From assembly GCF_010015445.1 (NCBI RefSeq), contig NC_053121.1, positions 29,707,934-29,771,933 on the forward strand: 64,000 bases of DNA, in the 5' to 3' direction. Numbering within the stretch: position 1 is the stretch's first letter; each line of letters opens with the position of its first letter. The stretch comes from Perca fluviatilis (taxonomy: Eukaryota > Chordata > Actinopteri > Perciformes > Percidae). The position numbers were made by a program, and so were the translations under genes. Under the pieces are notes generated by a model that was given only the letters and a program-made list of their open reading frames with translations, was not told the DNA's origin and searched no databases. Shown in pieces: positions 1 to 11,909 of the stretch.

Positions 1-1169
1 GTGTGTGCATATGTGTCTGTACATCTGTTGTGACAACTGACTGAAATGTTGTGTGTCCATGTTGGGGGGAAAAATAAAAAATCCTTAAATCTATAATTTA
101 GCATCTCCATGAAACTATAGTGTTTTCATTTTGACAATGACAAACTGCCATTACTCTAATTTTGTACCAACATTTGTAAGACACTCTGTTGGAAAACTCA
201 TTCAGTAATGGAAGTCTTTGTGCGTCTGCTCCGTCGGTTCATTACAATGGAAACTGTTGTGTGACATTCACAGCATGCCAGGGGTCAGCAGCGCCAGCCT
301 GAAACAAACTGACGTGTCAGTCAAAAGATGTACTTGGAAATAATCTTAAGCATTATTTATGAGGCTGGCAACTGCCATTACAATGAACTATGACATCACC
401 TAAGCTTAGCCCATTAGGCATTTATTTGCAGCAATGTGGCACCTCACACAACAAAGCTAACCGCCCGGTATTCCCTGCACCTCCGACAGCCTGCCGCTAA
501 TTACATGATCTGATGGTTACACAAGGAAGGTTGCGACTGGATGCTTGCTGCTGGGACAGTAAACGTGCTCACCGCCACCTGAACAACAACAACAACAGCT
601 GCTGTGCCCTTGAGCAAAGTGCTACACCCACAACCGATCCAGTAGCTGCTTACTGGCCAACAATGTGTAAACCGGGCAGCGCCCAGATATAAACCAAATC
701 TTTTGAAATGGAGGGCTGCCAGAAGAAAACCGCAGTGGGTAGATTTAACAAAAACTGAACATTAGACATTCAGGAAGAGGATATTAAGGCATGTTAAACA
801 GATATTACACAGATTTTGGATTGTACCAATACTATACATACATAATGACAGATGATTCGATTTATTTAGGTTGCCTAAAAAGTTATTGATTGCTTTCTGT
901 TGGGCAGGTAACTTAACATAAATAGCAATGAACTTCCGCATTACTTCAAGTTTTTTGTCAATCTTAAAAAATTGTCAACAGCAGAGTGCACACTTGTCTC
1001 TCCTGTGTCTGCTGACAAGGTGTAACAGTGTTCTTCCATAATTGAGTCACAACAAATAACACTATGTGCATTAAAAGAGACATTTTAGCTCTATCCAGGC
1101 AGAATTTCTGTTTTGGCAAATAAGAATTAAAAAAAAGATTATTTGTCAAAAAACATATAAAGATACCTT
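1..1169. other. Upstream intergenic DNA, no gene seen
   Basis: No open reading frame with recognisable similarity and no repeat boundary was seen. A short run of CAA units followed by GCTGCTG lies near 583-603. The stretch ends where L2 LINE similarity begins near 1170. It may contain distal regulatory DNA of pitx2, but nothing in the sequence shows this directly. Confidence 0.5.
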
Positions 1170-2288
1170 ACAATTGGCATTGTGGACTTCAGGAAGTCTA
1201 AAGCTAGCACCCCCCCCCCCAATTCTCATCAACAGGACTGAGGTTGAGCGTGTCACCAGCTTCAAGTTTCTGGGTGTTCACATCTTTGAGGACCTCTCTT
1301 GGACCCTCAACACCTCTACCCTGATCAAGAAGGCTCACCAGCGTCTCTTCTTTCTGAGGAGACTCAAGAAGGTCCACCTGTCTCCTCAGATCCTGGTGAA
1401 CTTCTACCGCTGCACCATCGAGAGCATCCTTACCAACTGGGTCAGTCTGGTATGGCAACTGCTCTGCCCATGGCCGGAAAGCACTGCAGAGGGTGGTGAA
1501 AACTGCCCAACGCATCACCGGTTCCTCACTCCCCTCCATCGAGACCATCCAGGGCAAGCGATGCTTGCGTAAGGCACACAGCATCATCAAAGACCGTTCT
1601 CACCCCAACCACAGACCGTTCACCCCACTCCCATCCGGGAGGCGTCTCAGGTCTCTCCGCACCCGTAACAGAGGTTCAGAGGAAGCTTCTTTCCTGTGGC
1701 TGTCACCCTACTGAACTCTTGCTCTGCATCCCAGTGACAATTTAACCTACTAAGCCCCCCCCCCCGGACAATTTGCACTACCCTACCCCACTCATACTGT
1801 TCTATTTATTATTTACAAATGTAGATACTGTAATTACACCTATACATAGCCATATTCTACTGCTCTTCATACCATTCATCCTGCACACTTATTCTTACTA
1901 CTCTTATGTTACCACACTGCACATAGCTGTACATATCTGTATATATGGTTCATTCAGAATATCCATATTTATTCAGTTTGTTATTATACATTCTGTTAGT
2001 ACACTGCATACATCTATATCTACGTTATTCTTACTAGTATAATGTCACTGCTACTACATTGCACATATCTGTACATGTTCATACATTGTTCATATTAATA
2101 GCCATATTTATTCTGCTCTTATAAAACTGCAATACATTTCTTGTCCTGCCTATGCACCACCTGTCTGTACTTTGTATATCACATTGCACTTTAATGCTTT
2201 TTATGCACTTTTGGTTGGACGCAAACTGCATTTCGTTGTTTTTGTACTTGTACTCTGCACAATGACAATAAAGTTGAATCTAATCTAA
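1170..2288 (+). mobile_element. 5'-truncated L2-type LINE, reverse transcriptase C-terminal end and 3' tail
   Basis: The + strand encodes the C-terminal end of a non-LTR retrotransposon ORF2. It begins with the typical IVDFRKS block near 1177, then VTSFKFLGVHI, the LKKVHLSPQILVNFYRC stretch and SLPSIETIQGKRCLRKA. The frame changes between about 1480 and 1500, so one part is read in the frame of 1174-1572 and the next in the frame of 1493-1714. The coding end is followed by an AT-rich 3' tail that finishes with TGACAATAAAG and a repeated AATCTAATCTAA end, as in fish L2 elements. Most of the element (endonuclease and RT catalytic core) is missing, as expected for 5' truncation on insertion. Two C-runs (about 1210-1219 and 1756-1764) have grown inside it. 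It cannot be active. The family assignment rests on protein pattern and tail; a related L2-like clade is possible. Confidence 0.85.
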
Positions 2289-2619
2289 AAATGTAAACAA
2301 AAAGGTTGCCCCCATCACTAAAACAATGCAAGACTGCACTGCCAAATTGTTGGAGTTTTAAAACAGTAACACCAACAACACAGGTTTCATGGCTTCTGAT
2401 GCTTTAAGGTTTGTTTACATCAGTATTTCTTGTAAACACAGGTCTGAATTTTTTGAATAATGATCAGTAGACAAAGTATTCATTATTTATTAGAATATAC
2501 AGTATTAATTTAAAATCAAACTTATGATTATATGTAAAAGAAAATTTACGATTGTGGCTTTAAAGAATGTATTTGTGTCAGAAATATATCAATAATGGGG
2601 CCACTCTGTCCCTATTATG
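2289..2619. other. Intergenic gap, nothing recognised
   Basis: AT-rich sequence between the LINE tail and the palindrome-tipped element. No coding or repeat signal was identified. Confidence 0.4.
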
Positions 2620-3056
2620 GTCTCATGTTATCATGAGACTATCATAATCTTAGTTGTGAGAGCAAAGATAGTCCATATCCTTCGCGTTCCACTTCCGGGA
2701 TTTCTCCGGTGCTGCAGGAAATTCCTCCGGATGCATGTATTTTCCGTTTCCTTCCGCTTTCTTTGTGTTGGAAATTCGGTGGATTTATGAGGACTATTGT
2801 TGACTGCTCCTCCGATGTCTGCATGGTAAATTGAGACCACTAGCTAGACTATCTGTCCAATATGAGTTTTCTCTCGCACGACTATTTTACAGCAGCTCCG
2901 TGCGGAGTTTAGCACCACCCAAGACGATTCTGATTGGTTTAAAGAAATGTCATTAAACCAGAGCACGTTTTCCTCCCATCCCCGAATGCTATGTGGAGTA
3001 GCCAGACCCTCCTTCAGCGCGCTTTGGAGGAAGGTCTGGCTAAGTGAGACTAGAGC
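2620..3056 (+). mobile_element. Palindrome-tipped dispersed repeat (MITE-like), copy 1
   Basis: This copy is clearly homologous to 40515-40957. Shared blocks include CTTCCGCTTTCTTTGTGTTG, GATTTATGAGGACTAT, GATTCTGATTGGTTTAAAG and the end block. Its right end is a self-complementary hairpin: AGCCAGACC, then about 24 bases, then GGTCTGGCT. There is no coding capacity. The two copies have diverged considerably and differ by an internal segment, so both are old. The hairpin end and high copy nature suggest a non-autonomous DNA transposon; the superfamily is not clear. Confidence 0.7.
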
Positions 3057-5700
3057 AAATAGAATAACTCATCAGTTTGTGGAGCTCTTTAAATGTCCAA
3101 CAAGAACCATTCTGAGGGCCACATTTGGTCCGCAGGCCAAACTTTGGGGAGCCCTGTATCATTCATTGTCTACCAGCTCAATAATAAACAAATACAATCT
3201 ACTACGACTATAAATATGACTATGATCATTTCCCTTTTAGGATCATGAAAACATCAGATTTCACACTTTCACTCAATACCCACATTTGCCCTCTGGGATC
3301 AATACAGTTCATCTCTTCAAATTGCGCTGTCACTTTGATCTTCAGATATAAAGTAGAAGCAAAGACAACCAATCAAAGCAGAAGCTTTGATTAGTTGTCT
3401 TGTTTCAAAATCCTGCCGCAAGGTGACCTCACTTTCAAATAGGAGAGGAAGCGATCCTGGAGCGATCCAGCTCCTTTCAGACTTACAAGAACAAACAAGA
3501 TTCCTGATCAACTGAAACAGGAAGTTCACAAACAAGTGGCTTTCAGAAACTGTTCAGGTTATTAATCCTGCTACTGTGCCAAGAGATTTCTCCATCTGTA
3601 GCATTTGAGAGTCTTGAGCTGCCAATGTTTCTTTAACCCCATTAGAAGGCTACAGTTTTCTTTTGTGAGTGTAATGAATTATTCACATTAAATGTAAGAG
3701 CATTCATTGTTTTTTTTTACTTAAAAAAATATTAAATCTATTAAAATGTTGATAGAGACAGCCCTGAAGTTACGAGGTTTTGTTGTGCTGCAGAAAAATT
3801 GGCAGCTCGAATGACACCATGTCTAACTTCACACCTCATCACACACATCTTTCCAGTAAAATATCAGTTACACAAAAGACCACATTAAAGAGCACAGCCA
3901 CCTTGTGAAATTCTATAATTTGTGATTTTTCAGTTGAAAAAAATAGTATAAAAAGTATCAGTGCTTTATGCAAGTGTTCAAACTGGACATCACGAGCTTA
4001 CAACATTTTTATTGACATCTTGTGTCGTTTCATGTGAGTCTCTCTATTAGAACACCTGCATATAAAAGAGGTTTGTTTGACTTTATTCAAGTTTCCACCT
4101 CTTCGTAAAGGTCAAAGGGTAAACCTCAGTATTCCTGTTTTTAGACCAAACTTAAAGCATTCCAATGATATTTGGATATTTTGTTGTTTTAGTGAGCAGG
4201 CAGTTACTGCACACTGTTTTTTTTTGCCATAGGCATGCACTATCAACCCATTAAATGCCTCACAAAAGAATGCTGACATCTGTTGTTATACATGTGCATG
4301 GTTCAGTATCCAATCTCAGGAGTGAACATAACAAAATGCCACCGGCGGAAGGCTACGACGTGAGGACTGGTTAGGACAGATTAGCAATTCAAGGTCCGTT
4401 TTTTAATTTGGCTATTGTTACAGCTTATGAAAAATAGGCAAAATGAACAACCAACTATGAAACAGACCAGTTATAGAACAAGCACAGCCAACACTGTTAC
4501 CAGACTGAAGCTTTCAGTGGCCGTCCGCCTGGGAAACGGCAACAGGAAAGATCAAAGCCTCAATCTTTTCTCCATTATTCTTCGTTCCTTTTATCTTTCT
4601 TTGACTTGAATAATTCCACTTTAGCAGAATGTCACATAATTACCAAACAGGTAGTGATGGTCTCTGATAAGGATTACAGTCCTTTCTTAACTACCAGGCA
4701 AATGTATAAACAGTTTTTTTTGATGATCTGTAACCATGGATTTCTGTATCTGTTTTTTTTTTTCCTTTATTCTTCCTACTTTAAATGAAAAATGGTACAA
4801 TGTTATATTGTTAATTTGGACTTTGACTGAGTGCTGGTTGAGCTGTTTGTTGTTGTGTTAGGCATGGTGGCTATCACAGCAAGTTATACATATCTAGTTC
4901 TTCTTCTACAAGTCTTGACAGAAATTAAAAGCTATTGCTGTAGACAAAAAATATGAACTATTATTCCCTATACTCAGGGAAAGTATCCCTAGAAATGCCT
5001 CCAGACTCTGAATGTTTGGAATAACTAATGTGAAAGCTTAACTGAAATGGACATTAATTACATCACTTTGTCTTCTATCAATTGATAATCATGAGTAGCC
5101 TTCTGACCTGTATTCAAATAAAAGTGCAGCCAATCATACTTTGAAGATATAGTTTGTACTTCATCTATGTAAGTCAAAACAAATGTACTCAATACCATGA
5201 ATGAAATATCATCTCATAAGGAATTATTCCAACCAAGACAAGGTCTATATGGCTCAGACCAGACTTCAATTGCCTGTCATTTTTATGAAACAGGTATTTC
5301 CGTCTTCTTCCTCTCGGTTATCAATCTGTATAAAAATTGGACTCAAATTTAAATCTCAAACCACCTGCACGCCACTGGCCCTTTTTGTGCTCAGGCCGTA
5401 TCTTCGTTGTGTTGACAGAAATCAAAGCTGGCAGTGGAGAGTGAAATAGTGAATACGTATACATTTAATCCCCCTCATCCTGCTGTTGGGCCAGGGTGTG
5501 TCCCCCGGTCTTCCATAATAGTCTGCAATGAGAAGCTTGAGTAAACACAATCAATGGAAGATACTAGCATATGCACCGCAGAGACTTCCAAAGTCCCCCC
5601 CCTTTTATTCACCCCTCCACATATTCAATTACATACCCCTACCTTTGTGGATTCCAGGCAAATTACAACCTGAGACAAAAGGTGTTGATGCAATATTACA
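3057..5700. other. Intergenic DNA with one strong short hairpin, no gene seen
   Basis: No protein similarity was recognised. The notable structure is an 18-bp inverted repeat with a 4-base loop at 3362-3401 (see its own entry). Near 3110-3160 there is a GGCCACATTTGG block resembling an end of the hAT-like MITE seen at 38027-38293, but without confirmable boundaries. The rest is AT-rich and unremarkable. Confidence 0.4.
3362..3401. repeat. Short near-perfect inverted repeat (hairpin)
   Basis: Arms 3362-3379 and 3384-3401 are complementary over 18 bp with a single mismatch, separated by a 4-base loop (AGAA). It is not flanked by transposon ends that I can see. It could be a chance palindrome, a remnant of a MITE centre, or an RNA hairpin; nothing shows transcription. 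Confidence 0.75.
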
Positions 5701-5706
5701 CATGGG

Positions 5707-5778
5707 TAATAATAATAATAATAATAACAACAATAACAATAACAATAACAATAACATTAATAATAATAATAATAAGTA
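5707..5778. repeat. AAT/AAC trinucleotide and hexanucleotide microsatellite
   Basis: An interrupted run of AAT units changes into AACAAT units and back to AAT. The poly-Asn reading frame across it is an artefact of the repeat. Confidence 0.95.
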
Positions 5779-6114
5779 ATGTTATCGGCGTCACACGATT
5801 GTCTTGGAAGAAAAAACATGATTCTACCAGAGTGATGCCCACTCTCCCCATCTCTCGCTCTCTGTATGGTGCTCCTCCATGCTCTCTTACTCCTGGATTA
5901 CAATCTCTTCATCCATTATTAATGAAGTTAAACTACTAGTGGCATGCTGAATGTGCTGCATGGGAGATTTGTAGCTAATCCAGCGCAAAACAGCCCCAGT
6001 CACATAATGAAGGGAAAAAAAAGCACAAATGTCAACAGTTTCACACTGAGACTGGATTAGACACCCCCACCTCAACCTCCTCATTCACACACCGCCTCGC
6101 TCTCGCTTTCCTTT

Positions 6115-6133
6115 CCTCCTCCTCCTCCTCCTC

Positions 6134-6168
<35 letters not shown>
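6115..6168. repeat. CCT then CA microsatellite
   Basis: About seven CCT units are followed by TA and then roughly sixteen CA units ending at 6168. Confidence 0.95.
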
Positions 6169-6170
<2 letters not shown>

Positions 6171-6641
6171 GAGTTATGAGTGTACAAACATCCACCTCCC
6201 TCCATCACCTTATCTGTCATGTTTCCCCACTATCGGTAACGGATTAGTGAATCTGAAGTACTGATTTGAAGGAAAAGGCCAAAGGGCAGTTGAAGTCAAT
6301 ATGTGAAATCTCTCCAAGTCTTCCAAGGAGTAACAGTTGTAACCCTGTTTCTTAAAATCAGCCATATATAAAAAGGATAAGACTAAGAGAGAGAGAGATA
6401 CACATTGCATGCCTACAGTATGAGTGGCTGTTGACCCTAGCTCATCTATAAAAAGGTTCCCATGTGTCACTCGTAGTCTAGTGGTTGCACAGGGATGGCC
6501 GTTGTGTTGCAGGGAAACACTCTGTACTCATGTACAGTTCAGCCAGGCAATGTGGCTCCATGAAAAGCACAGACAAGCATGAAACACTGGAACTAATCAG
6601 AACGCAGGACATGGGACTAGCATCCTGATTTCAGATTAGCC

Positions 6642-6672
6642 ACCCTCCCTCCCTCCCTCCCTCCCTCCCTCC
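6642..6672. repeat. CCCT tetranucleotide microsatellite
   Basis: About seven uninterrupted CCCT units. Confidence 0.9.
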
Positions 6673-7753
6673 ATTTCTCTTTCTCTGCCTCTCAGTCTTC
6701 ACATCTCATCTTCGTCTCCTTTATCTACCTTTTGGAGGTGATCTTTTTGATCTGCGTCTTTGGATCATCTATGTTATGTTCTCCCCTTTGCTTTATTGCA
6801 ACTTTAATCTTCTCATATCCATCTCTTGTTCTCATCATACCTTTTATGTATATTCCTCTCTCATCTTTCTGGAAATTCTCTGTTGATGTTAGTTTTTCCG
6901 AATTGCTTTCTTTAAGTTAGCAGTCTACACTAAAACTTCAAAAGCCCGTAAAAGACTAAAACATCCTGGGTTTTAATAGCCTGATAATCAAGGCTGAATT
7001 GCCGTTTTGTTTTCACTTTAAAATTCAGACATAAATCTCATGTTGGCCATTTCCTGATCAGATGAAGGGTTATCTTGTCCTCCCCAACCAAATTTTCTGT
7101 CGACGAAGAAGCAGTTAGCGCGAGCAGTTAACTTATAATTTTGTCATGTCAAACAAAGTCAACATCAATTCGCACAGCCACATCGGTCTCATCCACGAGG
7201 GTTGTCATTTTTGTCGCCATGTTTCTGTGGCTTTTTTGTCCCCATTTTAGTCCCACCTACGAAACACTGTTTAACGACTTCGTAAATAGAATACAAGTCA
7301 ACTTCCGAGTGTTATTTGTGACTGGAAAATTCAATTTCTCTGAAATTTAAAACGGAAGCGTTTGAAAACCAAACCAATGTGGATGTCTTAGGTGAACCAA
7401 AGTCTGTCATTAAACTGAATTTAACCTACATTTAATGTTTATTATTGTGCTACAGTTTATTCTCAATGGACAATATTTTTAACCCTCACATGACCTCACA
7501 TGAACTCTGCAATCATACAACAGTCTTCAATTGTCAGACAATGTTTGCTCGCCAGTTAATCCATCCCATATCACATGGACAGAGCAAGAGCACAACACCT
7601 GAACTATTTGGTTCAGAGATGTGGGCAGCAACTCAGAGACCTGGAACCATATGCAAGTCTGCCAATTTACAAATGTATCCATTTTGGAGAGAATTTGTTG
7701 AATTTGAACAAAAACAGCTTCTAACTCAAGTACCACTTATTAGCTATTGTTCT

Positions 7754-7903
7754 GGAGCTTTCAACCTCATCTCACATTCTTCATCAGCAGATGGGGTTTG
7801 CTCAGTTGCCATGAAGATGATGATATGGGGAGGGGGTCAACTGAGCCATAACAGAGCAAGCTCCATGCACTGATGAAGACCATGAGATGTGGTTGAAAGC
7901 TCC
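7754..7903. mobile_element. Short element with 34-bp terminal inverted repeats
   Basis: Left arm 7754-7787 begins GGAGCTTTCAACC and ends CTTCATCAG. The right arm 7870-7903 is its reverse complement with only a few mismatches. The 82-bp centre contains no coding signal. The length (150 bp) and inverted ends fit a MITE. No target duplication could be fixed, so the arms may be subterminal and the true ends a little further out. Confidence 0.65.
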
Positions 7904-7948
7904 AAAGTGGACTACCCTTTCCTGAATTAATTATTTATGTACCTACAC

Positions 7949-7953
<5 letters not shown>

Positions 7954-8014
<61 letters not shown>

Positions 8015-8136
8015 CACATATATATATGTGTGTATACATATATATATATATATATATATGTGTGTATACATATATATATATATATATGTGTGTGTACATA
8101 TATATATATGTATGTGTGTGTGTACATATATATATA

Positions 8137-8192
<56 letters not shown>

Positions 8193-8243
8193 TATATATA
8201 CACACACATATATATATGTATACACACACACACACACACACAC
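7954..8243. repeat. Long compound TG/TA/CA microsatellite
   Basis: Starts as pure TG repeat, passes through alternating TA, TG and GTATACA blocks, and ends as a CA tract. Because TG at the left is complementary to CA at the right with TA between, the whole 290-bp block can fold back on itself. All reading frames across it, on both strands, are low-complexity artefacts. It is followed by a T-run at about 8255-8268. Confidence 0.95.
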
Positions 8244-8279
8244 TGTATATATAATTTTTTTTTTTTTTAAACATACATT

Positions 8280-8676
8280 TTGAAGGTTTACTTTCGGTAC
8301 ATAATTCGATACTTTAGACACCGATCAAATTGCCTCCTTAGTATCGAGTATCAAAAAATGCCTCATCATTCAATACCAAATTTCAATACCTGGAGCAAAT
8401 CTCATCAGTGTCAGTGAGCCAATAAGCATGCGGCATGCTTCTACCAAAAAAATAAATGAAATAAACTGTTACGCCCATAGACTGGGCTCACGCAAATAAA
8501 TTAAAAGAGTTGTGCCGTAATGTCTAATGTTCTAATTTCTTTTTGGTTTTCTTTTTGTCTTCTTAGTTTAGAAAATTGGTATCGAAAAAAGTAACGTTCA
8601 GGAACCGGTATTGAATTCAAGGTATTGGTATCGATACCGGGATCGAAAAATATTTAAACGATACGCCGCACTAAAT
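8280..8676. mobile_element. Remnant of an hAT-like MITE with TATCGATACC motifs
   Basis: Repeated short motifs such as TCGGTAC, AGTATCGAGTATC and GGTATCGATACC, and a right side ending in AACGATACGCCGCAC, are typical of small fish hAT-like elements. The left end is not preserved and abuts the microsatellite at 7954-8243, so no target duplication can be shown. No coding sequence remains. Confidence 0.4.
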
Positions 8677-8698
8677 ATCACCCATCTTATATTCCACT

Positions 8699-9338
8699 TA
8701 GGGTTGCACGATATTGACAAAATGTGATATTGCGATATCGATTATGAATATTGCGATATAGATATTCATTGAGGTTTTTAAACGTGTAAAATTACTAAAC
8801 TTATGGGAAAACGCATAAAAATAGATTCATAAATAAAACACATTTTCTTATAATACAAGGTTTATTTCAATTGACAGTCATATTGGACTGGTACAACATG
8901 AATAGATAAATAAGGACCATGTCTACAGAACAGGACGTTTTACTGGTTGGACAGTATAAAATAAATAAAGAGAACAGGACACAACTTTTCTTTCGCTTTT
9001 CTGATTCGTTCCGTTTATTTGTCTCCATCTATTTCTTCACTTACACTGTCGAAATATGCGAACACATGGTATGCTACATAGGGTTTGTCACGTAGTGGAC
9101 CTGTGCGCTGACGTGTACTAATATGTGCAAGTGGCATGCTAACTGGCCAATGAAATGATGATCATTCTAGCATTATGTGCTCTAAATCGAACACAACTAA
9201 GCCACGCAGCCAACAGATGGGACGCAGCGCTCCACCATATAAACAAAATATTGCATACTTATCGCAACACTTTCGATATAATATTGCACAACGTGATATC
9301 GCGATAACGATATTGGGTCGATATATCACGCACCCCTA
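8699..9338. mobile_element. Non-autonomous hAT-type transposon, 640 bp, perfect 8-bp target duplication
   Basis: The element starts TAGGGTTGCACGATAT and ends with the reverse complement of TAGGGGTGCGTGATAT, giving imperfect terminal inverted repeats. It is flanked on both sides by the identical 8-mer ATTCCACT (8691-8698 and 9339-9346). An 8-bp target duplication plus TA-G-rich ends is diagnostic of the hAT superfamily. The inside is AT-rich with many GATATCG-like repeats near both ends and no transposase frame, so movement must have depended on another element. The intact duplication suggests a comparatively recent insertion, or at least slow local decay. Confidence 0.9.
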
Positions 9339-9346
9339 ATTCCACT

Positions 9347-10462
9347 GTCTGAACCAGCCTCTACAATCTCCAGCTCCTTCTGTTCCTCTCTCTCTCTCTC
9401 TCTCTCTCTCTGCCACAGTAGACCAATTAGCACTAAGCTGATTCCAGTTGTGACCTTTGGGTCCACCTCAGGTCTGCTGACAGGAGAGTTAACATGTAGC
9501 TGAACTGTTTCACATGTTATCGACAGGGTGGGAGGCATCATAGTCATTTCATCACACCAATTTCATTCTTGGCCGATTTCCCCTTAGGCAGGTTAGTGGC
9601 AGCTTCCCATTGATTTTTCATGTAATTGATCAGAGACCTGCTTGAGCAATTTATTGGCCAGCTCGCACCTGTGATTAAGGCTGAGGCCGCATGTGTTTAT
9701 GCATGCACCGGCTATTACTTTCTCCACTTTCTCCACGTGCCATAAAAAGCGCTGCTGTACTGCCTGTCTGTGGCTGTCGGCGCAATGAATGCCGTCCGAG
9801 TCTCGGGGACATTTTTAATCATGCTTGACCAAAGCCATGTCATGTCATGTCCAAAGTCAAGAGGAATGGAGACAGGCTCGTCTGACTGACCAGCAATGAC
9901 AGGAGTTAATGTGTTCACATGAAAACATGGGCCAGAGTTTAATTCAAAATAATCCTTATTCATTTGAAGCAGTTTCATGCATGGGATTAATATTAGAGCA
10001 GTCGGGGGGCCAAAACCACAATGACATCAGCTTGAGCATTTTCTTTGGAAGCCGAGGATAGGATAATTACAGAAGAAGACAAAGACGAAGAGCTGAGTAC
10101 TTTTTAAATATACACCATGTTAGCTTGGCATGTCGGGAGAAGTGAGGCTAGCCTATCATGTCATTTACTGGCCTTGCGTATTAAAGTTTTAAACCACAAG
10201 CCATGTTGCTGAGTTGGAGTGCTTAGCGTTGGTGTAGCTCATCTCCCGTTGGTACTGTGACAGAGCTGGAATAGTAAGGATCAGGCATAAAGCCGCTCAA
10301 CAAGCTCAAGAGCCATCAAAGAGCCACCCTTTTAATTTGGTTAATTTACAGGCAGCTTTTTCGCTAATAACGTTCTTGGAGTGATACTTGACAAATTGAA
10401 ATGCACACAGGATGTTTCTGTCTCGAAGGAGAAAGACTCCTCTAATGTTTTGTCTTTCGTAT
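9347..10462. other. Intergenic DNA, no gene seen
   Basis: Contains a TC tract at 9385-9411. No coding or RNA gene signal was recognised. Confidence 0.4.
9385..9411. repeat. TC microsatellite
   Basis: About thirteen TC units. Confidence 0.9.
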
Positions 10463-11679
<1,217 letters not shown>

Positions 11680-11909
11680 TTAAATGCGGGGTTGTATGAG
11701 GTACTTATCCATAGTCAATGTATTACCTACAGTAGATATAAACTATGCTTTGCTGCAGTACATTCCTTACAGTAGCTTCCGTGCTGGTCCTCCTACCTGC
11801 TCCTTCAAACTGGGGGCGTGCTGACCGCCAACTACTGTAGGTAATACACTGACTGCGGATAAGTACCTCATATAACCTCACTTCAAAAAATTCTTAACTA
11901 TCCCTTTAA
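11680..11909. mobile_element. MITE with 46-bp inverted repeats and a TTAA right end
   Basis: Arms 11690-11735 and 11832-11877 are complementary at 42 of 46 positions, starting with GGTTGTATGAGGTACTTATC. Outside the right arm the sequence continues to CTATCCCTTTAAG, so the outer end is probably AAAGGGATAG next to TTAA (11906-11909), as in piggyBac-like MITEs. The corresponding left outer end is obscured by the T-rich run. It carries no coding sequence. This is a repeat type widespread in teleosts (from general knowledge, not checked here). Confidence 0.75.

Larger units (their letters stand above)
5779..7753. other. Intergenic DNA with simple repeats, no gene seen
   Basis: Contains a CCT tract running into a CA tract (about 6115-6168) and a CCCT tract (about 6642-6672). 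The reading frames present (for example 7445-7873) have no recognisable domains and are not supported as genes. Confidence 0.45.

Noticed and set aside
7927..8321. Overlapping 100-130 codon frames rich in Tyr/Ile/Val/Cys/His on both strands
   Set aside because: They are translations of the TG/TA/CA microsatellite and have no protein character.
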